Below are positions 16,411 to 24,493 of a DNA stretch of 64,000 nt, in pieces (the stretch's first letter is position 1; every line of letters starts with the position of its first letter). The position numbers and the translations under genes were made by a program. The notes beneath the pieces were generated by a model. The model was not told the DNA's origin and ran no database searches. It worked only from the letters and a program-made list of their open reading frames with translations. The stretch lies in the NCBI RefSeq assembly GCF_039544165.1, contig NZ_BAABLD010000017.1, positions 620,001-684,000 on the forward strand, in the 5' to 3' direction. The DNA is from Viridibacterium curvum (GTDB taxonomy: Bacteria > Pseudomonadota > Gammaproteobacteria > Burkholderiales > Rhodocyclaceae).

Positions 16411-17710
16411 GGATAGCCTCCTGCGAAGTTTGCGTCACTGCATCGTTCGAAGCCAATCCACCGGCCATTAGGCGCTCAAATGCCGAGCCGTCACGGCGCG
16501 TCAGGTTTGGTACATATCTGGAATAGACCTTGAACAACATTTCAGTGCTGGTGTGACCCATCTGCCGCGCGATCCATTCGGGGTTCTCACCGGCAGCGAG
16601 CCACAACGTCGCAGCCGTGTGACGAGTCTGATAGGGTCGCCGCTCCTTCAGCCCGAGGTGACGCAGCAAGGGATACCAGACGCGCTTGGTGACATTGTTG
16701 TGATCCAGGGGCGTACCGTCTCGGGTGCAGAAGACATAACGTGTGCGGCCCGTGCGAAGCCGTTGACGTTGCAAGGCGTCAAACACAATCTGGGACATGA
16801 GGATGTCGCGGTTTGACTCGATGGTCTTGGTGTTCTCCTCCACCACACCCTGAACAATTGATTCGCGCACGAGGATCAGCCTTCGGCTGAAATCAACGTA
16901 CTCCCAGCGCAAGCCATCAATCTCTCCCGTACGCATTCCCGTGAAGAAGCGGACGGTGAAGTAGTCGCGGTAGTCTTCTCTCACGGTCTGAAGAATCAGA
17001 CGTACCTCATCGAGCGAAAAGGGCTGCACATCACTCTTGGGAATCTTCAGCGGCTTGATGTTGTAGTAGGGACAAGTAAACTTGTACCGGTCGGAGGCTT
17101 CTTTGAGAATGAGCCCCAGCACATTCATGATGGCGTTGATTCGGCGTGGTGAGAGCGTTTCCCTTTTCCGGCCTTTGACTTTGGCGAGTTCGGACCGGAA
17201 CTTCAGGATTTCTTCACGCGAGATGCTTCCGACACTTTTCTCGCGGAAAGCAGGCTGCAGGTGCTTCATGACGATATCTTTTATCGTCTGTTGATACGTG
17301 CGGCGCCACAAAACTGCATTCTCTGCCCGCCAGTCCTCAGTAAATACGGCAAAAGTCGGAGTTGCAGCCATGAGCACTTCACGTCCAGCCATCGCTGAAT
17401 TTTGCGAAGAGAATTGCCTGGCGGCTGGCTGGACGTTCGGGTCCGCAGGCATCAATATGCCTGCCTTCATTCTGTCAGCCTCCAGCTCAGCGCCCCCTAG
17501 CTTCACCAACATCCGCGACCCAGGAAAATACTTCGCGTAATCGAAGGCTCCGAGCTTGATATCGGCCTCGATGCGTTCAAGCACCTTTTCGAGGCGCTTT
17601 CTATTTGCGAGCGTATCGTCAAGTGAGGTGTACTCCCGGCAGCGTCGCCCTTGCCAACGAAAGTCCAAAAAGAGTTTCTGCGTCTCCGCCAGCTTTCGCA
17701 CGCTACCCAT
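16403..17710 (-). CDS. int: Tyrosine recombinase (phage-type integrase) with DUF3596 arm-binding domain
   Basis: 435 residues from ATG 17710, chosen over a GTG three codons upstream because GGGAGG lies 8 bases before it. The N-terminus (MGSVRKLAETQKLFLDFRWQGRRCREYT) is the DUF3596 arm-type DNA-binding domain. The central core-binding domain begins near residue 115. The catalytic domain carries FTGMRTGEIDGLRW (Arg I), RPYQTRHTAATLWLA (His-x-x-Arg-like box), QMGHTS and the nucleophile Tyr in KVYSRYVPN. It should integrate and excise the island at the adjacent tRNA-Met gene. The stop overlaps the OB-fold gene and the start overlaps the excisionase-like gene, so the three form one cassette. Confidence 0.93.
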   Translation of the reverse strand: MGSVRKLAETQKLFLDFRWQGRRCREYTSLDDTLANRKRLEKVLERIEADIKLGAFDYAKYFPGSRMLVKLGGAELEADRMKAGILMPADPNVQPAARQFSSQNSAMAGREVLMAATPTFAVFTEDWRAENAVLWRRTYQQTIKDIVMKHLQPAFREKSVGSISREEILKFRSELAKVKGRKRETLSPRRINAIMNVLGLILKEASDRYKFTCPYYNIKPLKIPKSDVQPFSLDEVRLILQTVREDYRDYFTVRFFTGMRTGEIDGLRWEYVDFSRRLILVRESIVQGVVEENTKTIESNRDILMSQIVFDALQRQRLRTGRTRYVFCTRDGTPLDHNNVTKRVWYPLLRHLGLKERRPYQTRHTAATLWLAAGENPEWIARQMGHTSTEMLFKVYSRYVPNLTRRDGSAFERLMAGGLASNDAVTQTSQEAIHG

Positions 17711-17936
17711 GGCACACACCTCCCCGAGCCATTGGAATTACCGCGGACTCTTGGGAGTACGCGGAAAGATCTGCCTCTATGCGTTCCCAGATATACAAAA
17801 TTTTGCGGCCGCCAAAAGGTCGTACGTAGTGAACGCCTTCCAGCAAGACGCTGTCCTTCAAGCGTTCACGAATTGTCCTTACGTCATATTTGATTCGAGC
17901 GGACAACTCGTCCGTCGTCAGATAAGTGTTGGTCAT
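17703..17936 (-). CDS. xis: Excisionase-like / AlpA-type small DNA-binding protein
   Basis: 77 residues. MTNTYLTTDELSARIKYDVRTIRERL is a winged-helix (MerR/AlpA-like) helix-turn-helix, followed by EGVHYVRPFGGRKILYIWERIEADL, the wing that reads like excisionase proteins. AGGAG lies 6 bases before the ATG. Its 3' end overlaps the integrase start by 8 bases, the usual xis-int arrangement, so it probably biases the integrase toward excision. The CTAGAC repeat cluster lies directly upstream and is likely to control this transcript. Confidence 0.8.
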   Translation of the reverse strand: MTNTYLTTDELSARIKYDVRTIRERLKDSVLLEGVHYVRPFGGRKILYIWERIEADLSAYSQESAVIPMARGGVCHG

Positions 17937-17952
17937 TGCGATCTCCTGTTGT

Positions 17953-18016
17953 GTCTATTTGCTAGACAGCTAGATATTAGACCGCTAGACAACATTGTCA
18001 AGTCTAGTTTCTAGAC
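17953..18016. promoter_or_regulatory. Cluster of CTAGAC/GTCTAG repeats between xis and the RHH gene (operator)
   Basis: Six or seven copies or near-copies of one hexamer fill the gap between divergent genes: GTCTAT 17953, CTAGAC 17962, CTAGAT 17970, TTAGAC 17977, CTAGAC 17985, GTCTAG 18002 and CTAGAC 18011. Both orientations occur and several spacings are 7-8 bases. This is how ribbon-helix-helix dimers bind: short half-sites in tandem. The gene on the right (18053) encodes such a protein, so autoregulation plus repression of xis-int is likely. Confidence 0.75.
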
Positions 18017-18052
18017 AGACAATGGCGCTTCTATCTTGGTTGGGGAATCGCA

Positions 18053-18235
18053 ATGGACCGCTTACAGATCAACGTAAGACTTACGCCGGAACAAATCGAA
18101 GAACTGGATCGGAAGCGAATTGAACTGCAACCGACGCTAGGGAAGATCCCCACACGATCGGACGTCATTCGTTACGCGCTGGAAATATTCCTGGCGAAAC
18201 CGCAAGGCAGCGGCGCAGGCAAGAAGGGCCAGTAA
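18053..18235 (+). CDS. Ribbon-helix-helix (Arc/CopG-like) small regulator
   Basis: 60 residues. DRLQINVRLTPEQIEELDRKRIEL gives the antiparallel strand and first helix; IPTRSDVIRYALEIFLAK gives the second helix, with the conserved TRSDVIR turn. It is divergent from xis-int, with the CTAGAC operator cluster between them, so it likely acts as the island's repressor of integration/excision genes. No toxin gene partners it: the next gene on this strand is beyond the tRNA genes. The C-terminal KPQGSGAGKKGQ is a basic tail. Confidence 0.8.
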   Translation: MDRLQINVRLTPEQIEELDRKRIELQPTLGKIPTRSDVIRYALEIFLAKPQGSGAGKKGQ

Positions 18236-18281
18236 CCCGAAGGTCAAAAACCTCACTCAGTGCAAAATGCCCAATTTTTGA

Positions 18282-18322
18282 GGGCCAACCATGGGCCAAA
18301 GGTGGGCCATGGATGGGCCAGC
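18282..18322. repeat. GGGCCA short repeats near the island end
   Basis: GGGCCA occurs four times within about 40 bases, three of them as TGGGCCA (AGGGCCAACC, ATGGGCCAAAGG, TGGGCCATGGA, TGGGCCAGC). The tract lies between the RHH gene and the tRNA terminator, at the inner side of the putative attachment site. It may be arm-type sites for the integrase or leftovers of earlier insertions. I see no coding content. Confidence 0.5.
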
Positions 18323-18344
18323 AATTCTTGGCGGCGCAGAAAAC

Positions 18345-18375
18345 AAAAAGGCCAATCACCGTGAAGTGATTGGCC
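18345..18375 (-). terminator. Rho-independent terminator of the initiator tRNA gene
   Basis: On the minus strand GGCCAATCAC and GTGATTGGCC form a 10-base stem around a short loop, followed by TTTTTG. It lies 17 bases beyond the tRNA 3' end. Confidence 0.9.
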
Positions 18376-18391
18376 TGCTTGCTTGAAGGCT

Positions 18392-18468
18392 TGGTTGCGG
18401 GGACAGGATTTGAACCTGTGACCTTCGGGTTATGAGCCCGACGAGCTGCCAGACTGCTCCACCCCGCG
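18392..18468 (-). tRNA. tRNA-fMet (initiator, anticodon CAT)
   Basis: A 77-base cloverleaf with encoded CCA. The acceptor begins CGCGGGG and ends CCCCGCA, so position 1 and 72 are a C:A mismatch, and the anticodon stem has three G:C pairs around CTCATAA. Both are marks of the initiator. The T arm is GGTTCAAATCC. The 3' end points toward the island and its integrase, which makes this gene the probable integration target. Confidence 0.97.
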
Positions 18469-18481
18469 TCAGAGAGGCGAG

Positions 18482-18510
18482 ACTATAGCCCAGTCCCGTC
18501 CTCATGTCAA
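18482..18510 (-). promoter_or_regulatory. Sigma70 promoter of tRNA-fMet
   Basis: Minus strand TTGACA (18510-18505), 17-base spacer, TATAGT (18487-18482). It lies 13 bases before the tRNA 5' end, giving a near-consensus promoter. Confidence 0.9.
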
Positions 18511-18548
18511 GGAAAGCGCTCTGAACAAATTTGGCTTTCCGGAATTCC

Positions 18549-18624
18549 TGGTGCCGCTTGTCTGACTCGAACAGACGACCTACCGCTTACAAGGCGGTTG
18601 CTCTACCAACTGAGCTAAAGCGGC
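18549..18624 (-). tRNA. tRNA-Thr (anticodon TGT)
   Basis: A 76-base cloverleaf with encoded CCA. Acceptor GCCGCTT pairs with AAGCGGC; D arm GCTCAGTTGGTAGAGC; anticodon loop CTTGTAA gives TGT; T arm GTCTGTTCGAGTCAGAC. A TATAAT -10 box lies at 18642-18637 on the minus strand, 12 bases upstream. It has its own promoter and is followed by the tRNA-fMet promoter. Confidence 0.97.
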
Positions 18625-18705
18625 GACGCGGCGAGCATTATACGGCAGTTGGCCCCGCAGGCTTCGTGCTATCTTCGCGCCGATTGTCACGACGACGGGG
18701 GATCC

Positions 18706-20226
18706 ATGCAGCAGGATGTCGGTTCGAGTGCATTGCGGGTGCTGTTCATCGAGGACAGCGAAGCCGAAATGCTGCGTCTGAGGCAACAACTGGCGACCCT
18801 GGGGTACGCCGTCAAGGCGCGACGTGTTGCGACCGAAAGTGCCTTGCGCGAGGCCCTGCTGGGGGACACCTGGGATCTGGTGATCGCTGCCTTCGATGTT
18901 GCTGGCTGCGACGTGCTCGCGGCGCTGCGCCTGCTGCAGCAGAGCAACCGCGACATCCCGCTGATCGTCGTCTCGGCGCAGATTGACGAAGCCGCGGCTT
19001 GCGAAGCGATGCAAGCCGGCGCGCAGGACTGCCTCGACAACAACCACCTTGGTCGCCTGGCTGCCGTCATCGAACGCGAACGCCGTGAAACGCGCATGCG
19101 CCAGGAGCGCCGCGCCGCGCTGGACGCCATGCGGGTCAACGACGCACGTTTCCAGGCGCTGGCCGCCAATGTGCCGGGCATGCTGTTCCAGATGCAGGTA
19201 AGTGCCGAGGGCTCGCCGCAATTCCTGTATGTCAGCGAAGCGAGCCACATGCTGCTGGGCATGAGTGCCGAGGACTTCCTCGCCCGCGACAACGCGCTGG
19301 TCGGGCTCATCGTCCCCGAAGACCGCGACAGCTTCTTCAGCGACCTGCGCCTGGCCATGGACCGCCAGAGCACGCTCAACTGGGAAGGCCGCGTGCTGGT
19401 ACCGGGCGCCGACATCAAATGGATCAACCTGCGCTGCTCGGTGCGCGACCCCGGAAATGGCCAGCTCATCTGGGAGGGCGTGATGTGGAACATCACGCAG
19501 AGCAAGGTAGCCGAAGCCGAACTGCGCAGCTCTCAAGCGCAGCTTGCGGCGCTCTCCAACCACTTGCAGACCATCAAGGAAGAAGAGCGCGACCGCATCG
19601 CGCGCGACATCCATGATGTGCTGGGCGGCACCCTGGTGGGCATGAAGTTCTCCGTCTCCATCCTCGCCAGCAAGCTGGAAACCGAGTCGCCCCTGCGCGA
19701 ACGCGTGCGCCAGATCGAGGCCATGATCGATGACGCCATCACCACCGCTGGCCGTGTAGCGCGTGAGCTACGGCCGGGCATTCTCAAGGAATTCGGTCTT
19801 GCGGCGGCCATCGAAAGCCACGCCGAAGACTTCAAGCAGCGCACCGGCATTCCCTGCGAGGTGTTGTGTGCCGATCACGACATCGAGACCAGCGAGGATG
19901 CCGCCATCGCCCTCTTCCGCACCTATCAGGAAGCGCTCACCAACATCAGCAAGCACGCCAGGGCACAGCATGTTGAAGTGCGCTTGATGCAGGAAGGTGA
20001 CGAAATCGTGCTGGAGGTCAGTGACGACGGTCGCGGCATCGAAAGCGCGGACCTGCGCAAACCGAAGTCCTTCGGCCTGCGTGGCATCCGTGAACGCCTG
20101 AACGCGCTGGGTGGAACCATGGACATCCTGCTGCGGGAACCGCAAGGCACAACGGTTGTGCTACGCGCGCCACTGCGCCATGAAATGGGCCGGGAGAACC
20201 ACGCTTTTCCCGGTGGACAGGCCTGA
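18706..20226 (+). CDS. NarX-like hybrid sensor histidine kinase with pseudo-receiver and PAS domains
   Basis: 506 residues from ATG 18706, preceded by GGGGGATCC. I prefer this to an ATG 57 bases upstream that falls in the tRNA-Thr leader. Domain order: a receiver-like domain (about 10-130), a PAS domain (about 145-265), a HisKA_3 dimerisation domain with phospho-His in RIARDIHDVLGG, and a HATPase (NISKHARAQHVEV, DDGRGI). The receiver keeps the acidic pair (IEDSE, residues 16-17), but the usual phospho-Asp position is Ala 62 (DLVIAAFD) and the conserved Lys is missing. It has no transmembrane segment, so it is a cytoplasmic sensor. The response-regulator gene follows 23 bases later and is the obvious partner. 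Confidence 0.88.
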   Translation: MQQDVGSSALRVLFIEDSEAEMLRLRQQLATLGYAVKARRVATESALREALLGDTWDLVIAAFDVAGCDVLAALRLLQQSNRDIPLIVVSAQIDEAAACEAMQAGAQDCLDNNHLGRLAAVIERERRETRMRQERRAALDAMRVNDARFQALAANVPGMLFQMQVSAEGSPQFLYVSEASHMLLGMSAEDFLARDNALVGLIVPEDRDSFFSDLRLAMDRQSTLNWEGRVLVPGADIKWINLRCSVRDPGNGQLIWEGVMWNITQSKVAEAELRSSQAQLAALSNHLQTIKEEERDRIARDIHDVLGGTLVGMKFSVSILASKLETESPLRERVRQIEAMIDDAITTAGRVARELRPGILKEFGLAAAIESHAEDFKQRTGIPCEVLCADHDIETSEDAAIALFRTYQEALTNISKHARAQHVEVRLMQEGDEIVLEVSDDGRGIESADLRKPKSFGLRGIRERLNALGGTMDILLREPQGTTVVLRAPLRHEMGRENHAFPGGQA

Positions 20227-20249
20227 GCAGCATCGATACATTGCATGCC

Positions 20250-20891
20250 ATGAGCCAGAAGATTCGCGTCCTGATTGCCGATGACCACGCCATCATCCGC
20301 CATGGCCTCAAGCAGATCCTCTCCGACACGGAAGACCTTGAGGTAGTGGCCGAAGCCGATGGCGGCGTAAAAGCCCTGCAGGTTCTGCGCAACACGCAGA
20401 GCGACGTCGTGCTCATGGATGTATCCATGCCCGACCGCAACGGCATCGACACGCTCAAGCTCATCAAGAAGGAATTCCCCCGCCTGCCGGTTCTGATGCT
20501 ATCGATGCACCCTGAGGAGCAATACGCCGTGCGCGCCCTGCGCGCAGGTGCTGCTGGCTATCTATCCAAGCAGGGCGCACCCGAACAACTCGTCACCGCC
20601 ATCCGTCAGGTAGCTGCAGGCAAGAAATACGTCAGCGCGGCCGTGGCCGAAGAGCTCGCCAACGCCATCGGCGAAGATGTCGAGCGCCCGCCGCACGAGA
20701 AACTCTCTGACCGCGAATACCAGACCTTGTGCATGATCTCGTCGGGCAAAACGCTCACGCAGATCGCCGAACAACTCAATCTCAGCGTCAAGACGGTCAG
20801 CGTCTACCGCGCCCGTCTGCTGGAGAAGATGAAGCTGCGCAACAATGCGGAGCTGACCCACTACGGTCTCAAGCACGGGCTCGTCGAATAA
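20250..20891 (+). CDS. NarL/FixJ-family response regulator
   Basis: 213 residues from ATG 20250; a TTG three codons upstream is less likely. The receiver has the acidic pair in VLIADDHAIIR, phospho-Asp in VVLMDVSMP and Lys in GYLSKQGA, so unlike the kinase's receiver it is complete. The C-terminus is a LuxR helix-turn-helix (LSDREYQTLCMISSGKTLTQIAEQLNLSVKTVSVYRARLLEKM). It is a DNA-binding transcription regulator driven by the upstream kinase. The target genes are not evident, though the diguanylate cyclase 45 bases downstream could be in the same unit. Confidence 0.93.
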   Translation: MSQKIRVLIADDHAIIRHGLKQILSDTEDLEVVAEADGGVKALQVLRNTQSDVVLMDVSMPDRNGIDTLKLIKKEFPRLPVLMLSMHPEEQYAVRALRAGAAGYLSKQGAPEQLVTAIRQVAAGKKYVSAAVAEELANAIGEDVERPPHEKLSDREYQTLCMISSGKTLTQIAEQLNLSVKTVSVYRARLLEKMKLRNNAELTHYGLKHGLVE

Positions 20892-20936
20892 ACCCGGCGC
20901 GCCCCTCCTTCATGTTCATCGCACCGCGCGCATCTC

Positions 20937-22721
20937 ATGGCTGAGTTCGGCACACCTTCGGAAATCGCACGTGAAGTGCTGCGCCGCCTGGCCATGGCGC
21001 GCAAGCCACCGACGCCAGACAACTACCAGGAGCTCTACCACCAGATCGCCGGCACGGTGGTTGAAGAGCCGTTCCCCGAGCGCCAGCTCAAGCAGGTCGC
21101 CGCTTCCCTGCCGCGCGGCACACCAGACCAACTCAAGTTTGCCCGCCGTTTTGAAACGGCGGTTGCGGAACGCAACTGGGCGGGGTTCAAGGCCCAGACC
21201 ATCGCCCTGCTGAGCGAAAAAGCCCCGGAAGCGCCGGGCTGGCCCGTACTCATCCGCGACCTCGTTACGCAATTCGATCGCCCCACGGCGGGCCTCACCA
21301 GTCAGGCCAAGCTTGACGCCTTGAGCCAGGTGCTGGAATCCAGCAGCGCCGACGTGACCGTGCTGTTCACACGTCTGCAGGGCATGGTGCGTGGCTGGTC
21401 GCAAGCTGCTGCCGCCAATCGCCTGCCCGAGCAGGATGTAGCCGAAAGTGCTGGCGCAGCCGCTGCGACGCCGCTCAGCGCCGCCACAACAGCCCGCACC
21501 GCAGCCGCCTCCCGCTCGCTGGAGAACGCACCCGAAGCCTGGCGCGCAGTGATTGCCCAGACGCTGGAAAACGCCATAGGCATGCTGCTCATCGACACAC
21601 CGGAACTGCAGCAGCAGGCTGGCGTGCTCGCCAAGGCGCTACGTACTCCGGGCGAAGTCGAACAGGATCTCTTCGAAGCGCAATTGCAGGAGTTCTCCTA
21701 CAAGGTGCAGTGGGTGGTGCAGGATCAGAGCTACATCCGCCAGGCATTGATGAACCTGCTACAGCTCATCATCGAAAACATTGCCGAGCTCGCCGTCGAC
21801 GACAAATGGCTGCAAGGCCAGATGTCTTTGGTGCTGGACCTCTTCTCGCGCCCACTCGACAAGCAGGTACTCGACGAACTGCGCGAGCGTCTGCGCGACG
21901 TCATCTACAAGCAGGGCACGCTCAAGCGCAGCCTGTCGGATGCCCACGAAAAGCTGCGCGACATGCTCGCGCACTTCATTGACCGCCTCACCGAGCTGGC
22001 CGACTCGACCGGAATCTATCACGGCAAGATCGAACAATTCGCCACCCGCGTCGCCAGCGCCAGCAGCCTGCAGGAGCTCTCGGGGCTCGTGGACGAGGTG
22101 CTGAGCGAGACGCGCGCGATCGAGAGCCGCACACGCCGTTCGCAGGACGAACTCAACAGCCTGCGCTCGACTGTCGATCAGGCCTATCGCGAAATCGCAC
22201 GCCTTGAAGACGAGCTGCAACAAGCCAGCGAAATGGTGCGCCACGACCCGCTGACGGGCGCGCTCAACCGCAAAGGCCTGGAAGAAATGATGGCGCGCGA
22301 AATGGCACGCCAGCAGCGTCGCAAATCACGCCTCTGTGTCGCTCTGCTCGACGTCGACAATTTCAAGACGCTCAACGACACATACGGTCACAGCACGGGT
22401 GACGACGCGCTCAAACACCTGGCCCAGGTGATCCGCGAAACGCTGCGCCCTCAAGACTCCTGTGGTCGCTACGGCGGTGAAGAGTTCGTCATCCTGTTGC
22501 CGGACACGAAACCCGACGACGCGCAGGTCGCCATCACGCGTCTGCAGCGCGAACTGACCAAGCGCTTCTTCCTGCACGAGAACAAGAAGATTCTCATCAC
22601 CTTCAGCGCTGGCGTCACCGAGTTGCTGGTCGGCGAGGAAGCCCAGACCGCCATCGACCGGGCCGACAAGGCCATGTACCGCGCCAAACGCGCGGGCAAG
22701 AACCGCGTCGAGATGGGTTGA
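20937..22721 (+). CDS. Diguanylate cyclase (GGDEF) with unassigned N-terminal domain
   Basis: 594 residues. The C-terminal GGDEF domain (about 425-590) starts RHDPLTGALNRKGLEEM and has an active-site GGEEF in GRYGGEEF. The inhibitory I-site RxxD (RPQD) stands at the usual spacing before it, so it should make c-di-GMP with product feedback. A coiled coil (about 375-425, RSQDELNSLRSTVDQAYREIARLEDELQQ) links it to an N-terminal region of about 370 residues with an Ala-rich linker near 165-190; I do not recognise that region. No membrane segment or signal peptide is seen. It follows the response regulator on the same strand, suggesting an input from it. Confidence 0.9.
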   Translation: MAEFGTPSEIAREVLRRLAMARKPPTPDNYQELYHQIAGTVVEEPFPERQLKQVAASLPRGTPDQLKFARRFETAVAERNWAGFKAQTIALLSEKAPEAPGWPVLIRDLVTQFDRPTAGLTSQAKLDALSQVLESSSADVTVLFTRLQGMVRGWSQAAAANRLPEQDVAESAGAAAATPLSAATTARTAAASRSLENAPEAWRAVIAQTLENAIGMLLIDTPELQQQAGVLAKALRTPGEVEQDLFEAQLQEFSYKVQWVVQDQSYIRQALMNLLQLIIENIAELAVDDKWLQGQMSLVLDLFSRPLDKQVLDELRERLRDVIYKQGTLKRSLSDAHEKLRDMLAHFIDRLTELADSTGIYHGKIEQFATRVASASSLQELSGLVDEVLSETRAIESRTRRSQDELNSLRSTVDQAYREIARLEDELQQASEMVRHDPLTGALNRKGLEEMMAREMARQQRRKSRLCVALLDVDNFKTLNDTYGHSTGDDALKHLAQVIRETLRPQDSCGRYGGEEFVILLPDTKPDDAQVAITRLQRELTKRFFLHENKKILITFSAGVTELLVGEEAQTAIDRADKAMYRAKRAGKNRVEMG

Positions 22722-22741
22722 TTGGCGCAGGCCGGGGTTGG

Positions 22742-23047
22742 TCAACCCGGCGGCAGCAGGCGTCTCAGCGCTGCATCGCTCGCCGCCTCCACCCACACGA
22801 TCTTGTGGCGCGAACTTTCGCCGCTGAGTATGCGCACCGCCACACGCGGCACGCCCAGACATTCCGCGAGAAAGCCCGTCAGCACCGCGTTGGCCTTGCC
22901 ATCGACGGGTGGCGCAGCGAGACGGATCTTCAGAGCCTCGCCGTGTAGCCCGACAACCTCCGTGCGCTTTGCTCCAGGCTGGGCATGAATTGTCAGGGTG
23001 ACGCCGCCATCCGAAGCGCGGCGCAACCAGGGCGGCGCATCAACCAC
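22742..23047 (-). CDS. yggU: DUF167 / YggU family protein
   Basis: 101 residues matching DUF167: GVTLTIHAQPGAKRTEVVGLHGEALKIRLAAPPVDGKANAVLTGFLAECLGV, then VRILSGESSRHKIV. The family is a small alpha/beta fold without an established activity. It overlaps the yggT stop by 8 bases, forming the common yggT-yggU pair downstream of proC. Convergent with the cyclase gene, whose stop is 20 bases away. Confidence 0.92.
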   Translation of the reverse strand: MVDAPPWLRRASDGGVTLTIHAQPGAKRTEVVGLHGEALKIRLAAPPVDGKANAVLTGFLAECLGVPRVAVRILSGESSRHKIVWVEAASDAALRRLLPPG

Positions 23048-23585
23048 CGAACACGAACAGCAGCAAGCCCCAGATGAACACCATCAGGATCATTGGCGAC
23101 AGGTCAACATTCGCAACCGGCGGAATGACCTTGCGGATGGGGTCGAGGAAAGGCCGCGTCAGCTGATTGAGCGTCGGCGCGATGGGCGAATAGGGATTCA
23201 CCCAGGAAATGATGGCGGTGAGGATCAAGGCAAACAGCAGCAGGTAGAGCGCCGAGCTGATGAGGGCCATGCTGCCGGCGATGAGGGCGCGCACCGCGAC
23301 CGCCGCCGGATTGGCAAGGCTATAGCCCATCAGCACGCTGACGAGCAACGCCTGCAACACCTGCAGCAACCAGGCTGGCACCAGAGCCGACGTATCGAGT
23401 TTGCCTATCGTGGGCAGAATGCGCTGTGCCGGCAACACCGCCCAGTTGGTCGTGGCGAGCACGAACTGGCCGACCTGGTTGATGAACGAGATGCGCATCC
23501 AGCGCATGACGGTACGCACCAGCAACATCATCGTGAAGAAACCCACGACGGTCTGCAGCAGATAGATGAAAACCTGGATCAGCAT
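23040..23585 (-). CDS. yggT: YggT family integral membrane protein
   Basis: 181 residues with two YGGT repeats. The first helix cluster (VFIYLLQTVVGFFTMMLLVRTVMRWM) is followed by the arginine-tryptophan motif, and the second (LLFALILTAIISWVNPYSPIAPTLNQLTRPFLDPIRKVIPPVANVDLSPMILMVFI) contains the conserved NPYSP...L..P.L.PIR segment. It is an inner-membrane protein with four or more helices. The family is linked to osmotic tolerance and division-site proteins, but the molecular role is not settled. Start ATG is 20 bases after the proC stop. Confidence 0.92.
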   Translation of the reverse strand: MLIQVFIYLLQTVVGFFTMMLLVRTVMRWMRISFINQVGQFVLATTNWAVLPAQRILPTIGKLDTSALVPAWLLQVLQALLVSVLMGYSLANPAAVAVRALIAGSMALISSALYLLLFALILTAIISWVNPYSPIAPTLNQLTRPFLDPIRKVIPPVANVDLSPMILMVFIWGLLLFVFGG

Positions 23586-23605
23586 GGTTGGAGTCCCGTT
23601 GTGCT

Positions 23606-24427
23606 TCAGACAGTGCTATCGCTGCCGAGTATGTCGCCGAGCTCGCCGCCGCGCTTTGCCGCCGCTTCGGTCGCACGCGCAATGATGGCCGGCAGCGCAT
23701 CCGCCGCCATGCTGCGCAGAGCGGCTTCAGTCGTGCCGCCCTTCGACGTCACGCGTTCGCGCAACACAGCAGGCGACTCATCACTCTGCACAGCCAGCGT
23801 GGCCGCGCCGATGACAGTCTCCAGCGCCAGCGTGCGCGCCGTGTCCGGAGCCAGGCCCAGATTCTCACCAGCGGCCTGCAAAGCTTCAATGAAGTAAAAC
23901 ACGTAGGCCGGACCACTACCCGAGATGGCGGTGACCGCGTCCATCTGCGATTCGGACGCCAGCCACACGCAACGCCCTGCCGTGCCGAGGATGCTCGTCA
24001 CCGCTTCACGCCCTGTCTCGCTCACGGCCGAGTCGGCGTAAAGGCCTGTGACGCCCCTGCCAATCAGCGCCGGCGTGTTGGGCATGGCGCGCACCAGTGT
24101 CGTGTAGCCGCCCAGCCAGCGCGACAAGTCCTGCAAACGCAAGCCCGCCGCAATGCTCACCACCAGCTGGCGCACCAGTTTGCCCGCAGCAGGGGCCAGC
24201 GCCTCGCGCATCTGCTGCGGCTTGACCGCCAGCATCAACACATCGCAATCCAGCGCTTCATCATCGAGCGACGCCGACACGCGAATGCCGAAATCCTGCA
24301 CCAGTCGCTCGCGTGCCGCTTCCAGCAGCTCGACGACGAGCAGATCCTGCGCTGCATGGCCTTGCTTGAGGAGCCCGCCGATGAGGGCAGTCGCCATGTT
24401 GCCGCCGCCCAGAAAAGTGATCTTCAT
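23606..24427 (-). CDS. proC: Pyrroline-5-carboxylate reductase
   Basis: 273 residues. The N-terminal Rossmann domain begins KITFLGGGNMATALIGGLL (NAD(P)H binding). LMLAVKPQQM and LVRAMPNTPALIGRGVTGLY are family signatures, and the C-terminal dimer domain has AVTAISGSGPAYVFYFIEAL. It reduces pyrroline-5-carboxylate to proline, the last step of proline synthesis, in the cytoplasm. It stands between yggS and yggT, the usual order in this bacterial group. Confidence 0.96.
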   Translation of the reverse strand: MKITFLGGGNMATALIGGLLKQGHAAQDLLVVELLEAARERLVQDFGIRVSASLDDEALDCDVLMLAVKPQQMREALAPAAGKLVRQLVVSIAAGLRLQDLSRWLGGYTTLVRAMPNTPALIGRGVTGLYADSAVSETGREAVTSILGTAGRCVWLASESQMDAVTAISGSGPAYVFYFIEALQAAGENLGLAPDTARTLALETVIGAATLAVQSDESPAVLRERVTSKGGTTEAALRSMAADALPAIIARATEAAAKRGGELGDILGSDSTV

Positions 24428-24493
24428 GTGTTGCTCGGGTGATGAGTGAGAAATAAGGTGTGATGAGTCGAGGAGTCGTCAGGCCTGGCTGCT

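Noticed and set aside
18053..18235. RHH protein as antitoxin of a toxin-antitoxin pair
   Set aside because: No toxin-sized gene adjoins it; its position opposite xis with shared operators fits a repressor better.
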